Below, piece after piece: positions 63,401-64,000 of a stretch of 64,000 nt of DNA. This stretch comes from Ancistrus triradiatus (taxonomy: Eukaryota; Chordata; Actinopteri; Siluriformes; Loricariidae). The number at the start of each line of letters is the position of its first letter. Position 1 is the first letter of the stretch. The position numbers were made by a program, and so were the translations under genes. Under the pieces are notes generated by a model that was not told the DNA's origin, searched no databases, and worked only from the letters and a program-made list of their open reading frames with translations. The DNA is taken from assembly GCA_025084515.1 (NCBI GenBank), contig JAJAGP010000092.1:467001-531000 (forward strand). Reading direction: 5' to 3'.

Positions 63401-63828
63401 TTTCCAAGCACATGTTGTATATTAGGTTCAGGTATCCCCATACATTTGGCCATATACTGTATCATTTGTACTGTTTTATAATTACAAATTCTAATTTTTG
63501 CACGACTGTACACCAATCTACATTCTCCGTCTTGTGTTACTCTCTCCCTTAGAGCCAGTGTCTGGAGCATTTATCAACAGCTCTGAAGGCATTCTCATTG
63601 AAAACAAGAGTTCCCTCAACCTCACCTGTGGTGGAACTGGCACCATCACTACCATAGAATGGATGAGGGAAGATCAGATTTTGTCAAATGACACCAACAT
63701 CACGCTCCTCAACAATAACAGATCAGTGATGATCAGTCCAGTGAAGAAAGAACATAATGGTCAATACCGCTGTACTATTAGCAACCCACTCAACTCCAGT
63801 ACAGCTGAACACAAAATTACTATTAACT
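60360..63828 (+). CDS. CEACAM-like immunoglobulin-superfamily protein, first three exons (continues beyond window)
   Basis: Exons 60360-60405, 60764-61081 and 63553-63828, all junctions phase 1, the standard for Ig-domain genes. Exon 1 is a short signal peptide (MDQVIVITLTLLLLP). Exon 2 is a V-type domain without any cysteine, with a DAGIYTLTV motif in place of DxGxYxC; absence of the disulfide is typical of CEACAM N-terminal domains. Exon 3 is a C2/I-type domain with both cysteines (LNLTCGG and GQYRCTI), the conserved tryptophan (TIEWMRE) and several N-glycosylation sites (NSS, NKS, NLT, NDT, NIT). CEACAMs are cell-surface or secreted adhesion proteins. Further domains and any membrane anchor lie beyond 64000. 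The exact fish family member is unknown. Confidence 0.82.
60764..61081 (+). CDS. CEACAM-like gene, exon 2 (cysteine-free V domain)
   Basis: The acceptor tatctcag|ggttta and donor gtgtttg|gtaagg enclose 106 residues: GPVNGLVTGSVNFETIIIPQ, then INSMNWSYSEKPVITFTPPG, LNHNTGALILRSLTMADAGI and YTLTVTSGGAQIKDQISLQV. One NWS glycosylation site. Confidence 0.88.
61385..61620. repeat. (AAGTC)n plus 'tttatttatatagcgctttt' fish repeat in intron 2
   Basis: Four gtcaa units precede tttatttatatagcgctttt, ggagcattgtctcaaagcaac and cgacagtggcaaggaaaaac, in the order usual for a widespread teleost repeat. Confidence 0.75.
61755..62850 (-). mobile_element. DNA transposon (family I), copy 3, in CEACAM-like intron 2
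   Basis: Matches 37183-38075: ggtgttattttgtcccattc, aggtcaggactgcaggcagg, ccgcagccatgcctttgtaa. The right end carries ccaacttttttggaatgttt and tactgtcccaacttttttct, then gatttggggttgta. Traces of transposase on the minus strand (ISNTSKSRDLSWYGVGSMPL) are broken. Confidence 0.75.
62885..63462 (+). mobile_element. DNA transposon (family J), copy 5, with internal foreign segment
   Basis: gattggtctgctaccaaact, gggaggccctttcatatttc and gacagtgcccagtgcacaaa are the plus-strand transposase region of family J, and the element ends tttggccatatactgta. The GC-rich part 63045-63300 does not fit the family and may be a later insertion; open frames on both strands across it are not supported as genes. Confidence 0.5.
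63553..63828 (+). CDS. CEACAM-like gene, exon 3 (C2/I-type Ig domain)
   Basis: The acceptor tctcccttag|agccag and donor attaact|gtaagt, phase 1 to 1, encode EPVSGAFINSSEGILIENKS, SLNLTCGGTGTITTIEWMRE, then VKKEHNGQYRCTISNPLNSS. The C-x(n)-W-x(n)-YxC pattern is complete. Confidence 0.9.
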
Positions 63829-64000
63829 GTAAGTATCAAACCACAAAAAATTAATGAATCTGCATTAATTAGATTTTGAATTTGAGTCCATATGCTGATC
63901 CTTATTTTAGCCACACACCCGGAAGATAGAGCAGGATACAGTACTACACCCCTGTGCCTCTGGTCACATGCAATTAAGTACATTTTTGTGTTGTACCAAG

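Overview
This is a stretch of vertebrate, almost certainly teleost fish, nuclear DNA. The evidence is intron-split genes with GT-AG junctions, AT-rich intergenic DNA with many CA/GT and TA microsatellites, tRNA-derived SINEs, and a very high density of Tc1/mariner-type elements. The dense Tc1 and foldback-MITE load resembles otophysan fishes (catfish, characins, knifefish), but that lineage call is inference.

Five protein-coding loci can be read. (1) atg12, plus strand, four exons between 8447 and 24142, encodes a 126-residue ubiquitin-like autophagy protein; its third intron is about 12 kb and is packed with transposons. (2) A GSG1/GSG1-like gene, best matched to gsg1l2, plus strand, 30359-38848, is a four-membrane-pass claudin-superfamily protein. 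Five of its six exons are clean, while the short exon 3 is frame-inconsistent. (3) A visinin/recoverin-type calcium sensor, minus strand, three exons between 45653 and 43870, 192 residues. gsg1l2 and rcvrn lie close together in the human genome (17p13.1), which supports both calls. (4) A TMEM100-like two-membrane-pass protein, plus strand, has its coding sequence in one exon (57002-57421) and a probable TATA promoter and 5' UTR exon near 52754-53003. (5) The first three exons of a CEACAM-like immunoglobulin-domain gene start at 60360, and the gene runs off the right edge.

The rest is mainly repeats. The best preserved is a Tc1 element at 47784-49441 with a 306-codon transposase ORF and TA target duplications, but it has a 25-bp disruptive insertion near its N-terminus. 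Another Tc1 (21929-23554) is inserted at TA inside an older foldback MITE. A foldback MITE at 40397-41985 is split by a LINE reverse-transcriptase fragment. SINEs, an RTE-type LINE tail, a piggyBac-like MITE with TTAA duplications, and many relics fill introns and intergenic DNA.

Two sections look like assembly problems. The 2.4 kb before a 100-N gap (14191-16573) is repeated immediately after it (16674-19026), the signature of two overlapping contig ends that were not merged. A block of about 620 bp rich in A and C (33691-34314) interrupts an otherwise recognisable Tc1 copy close to the defective gsg1l2 exon. I found no CRISPR array, rRNA, functional tRNA gene or convincing new multi-gene system. 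The most useful leads are the structural anomalies, the nested insertions and a few unrecognised ORFs.
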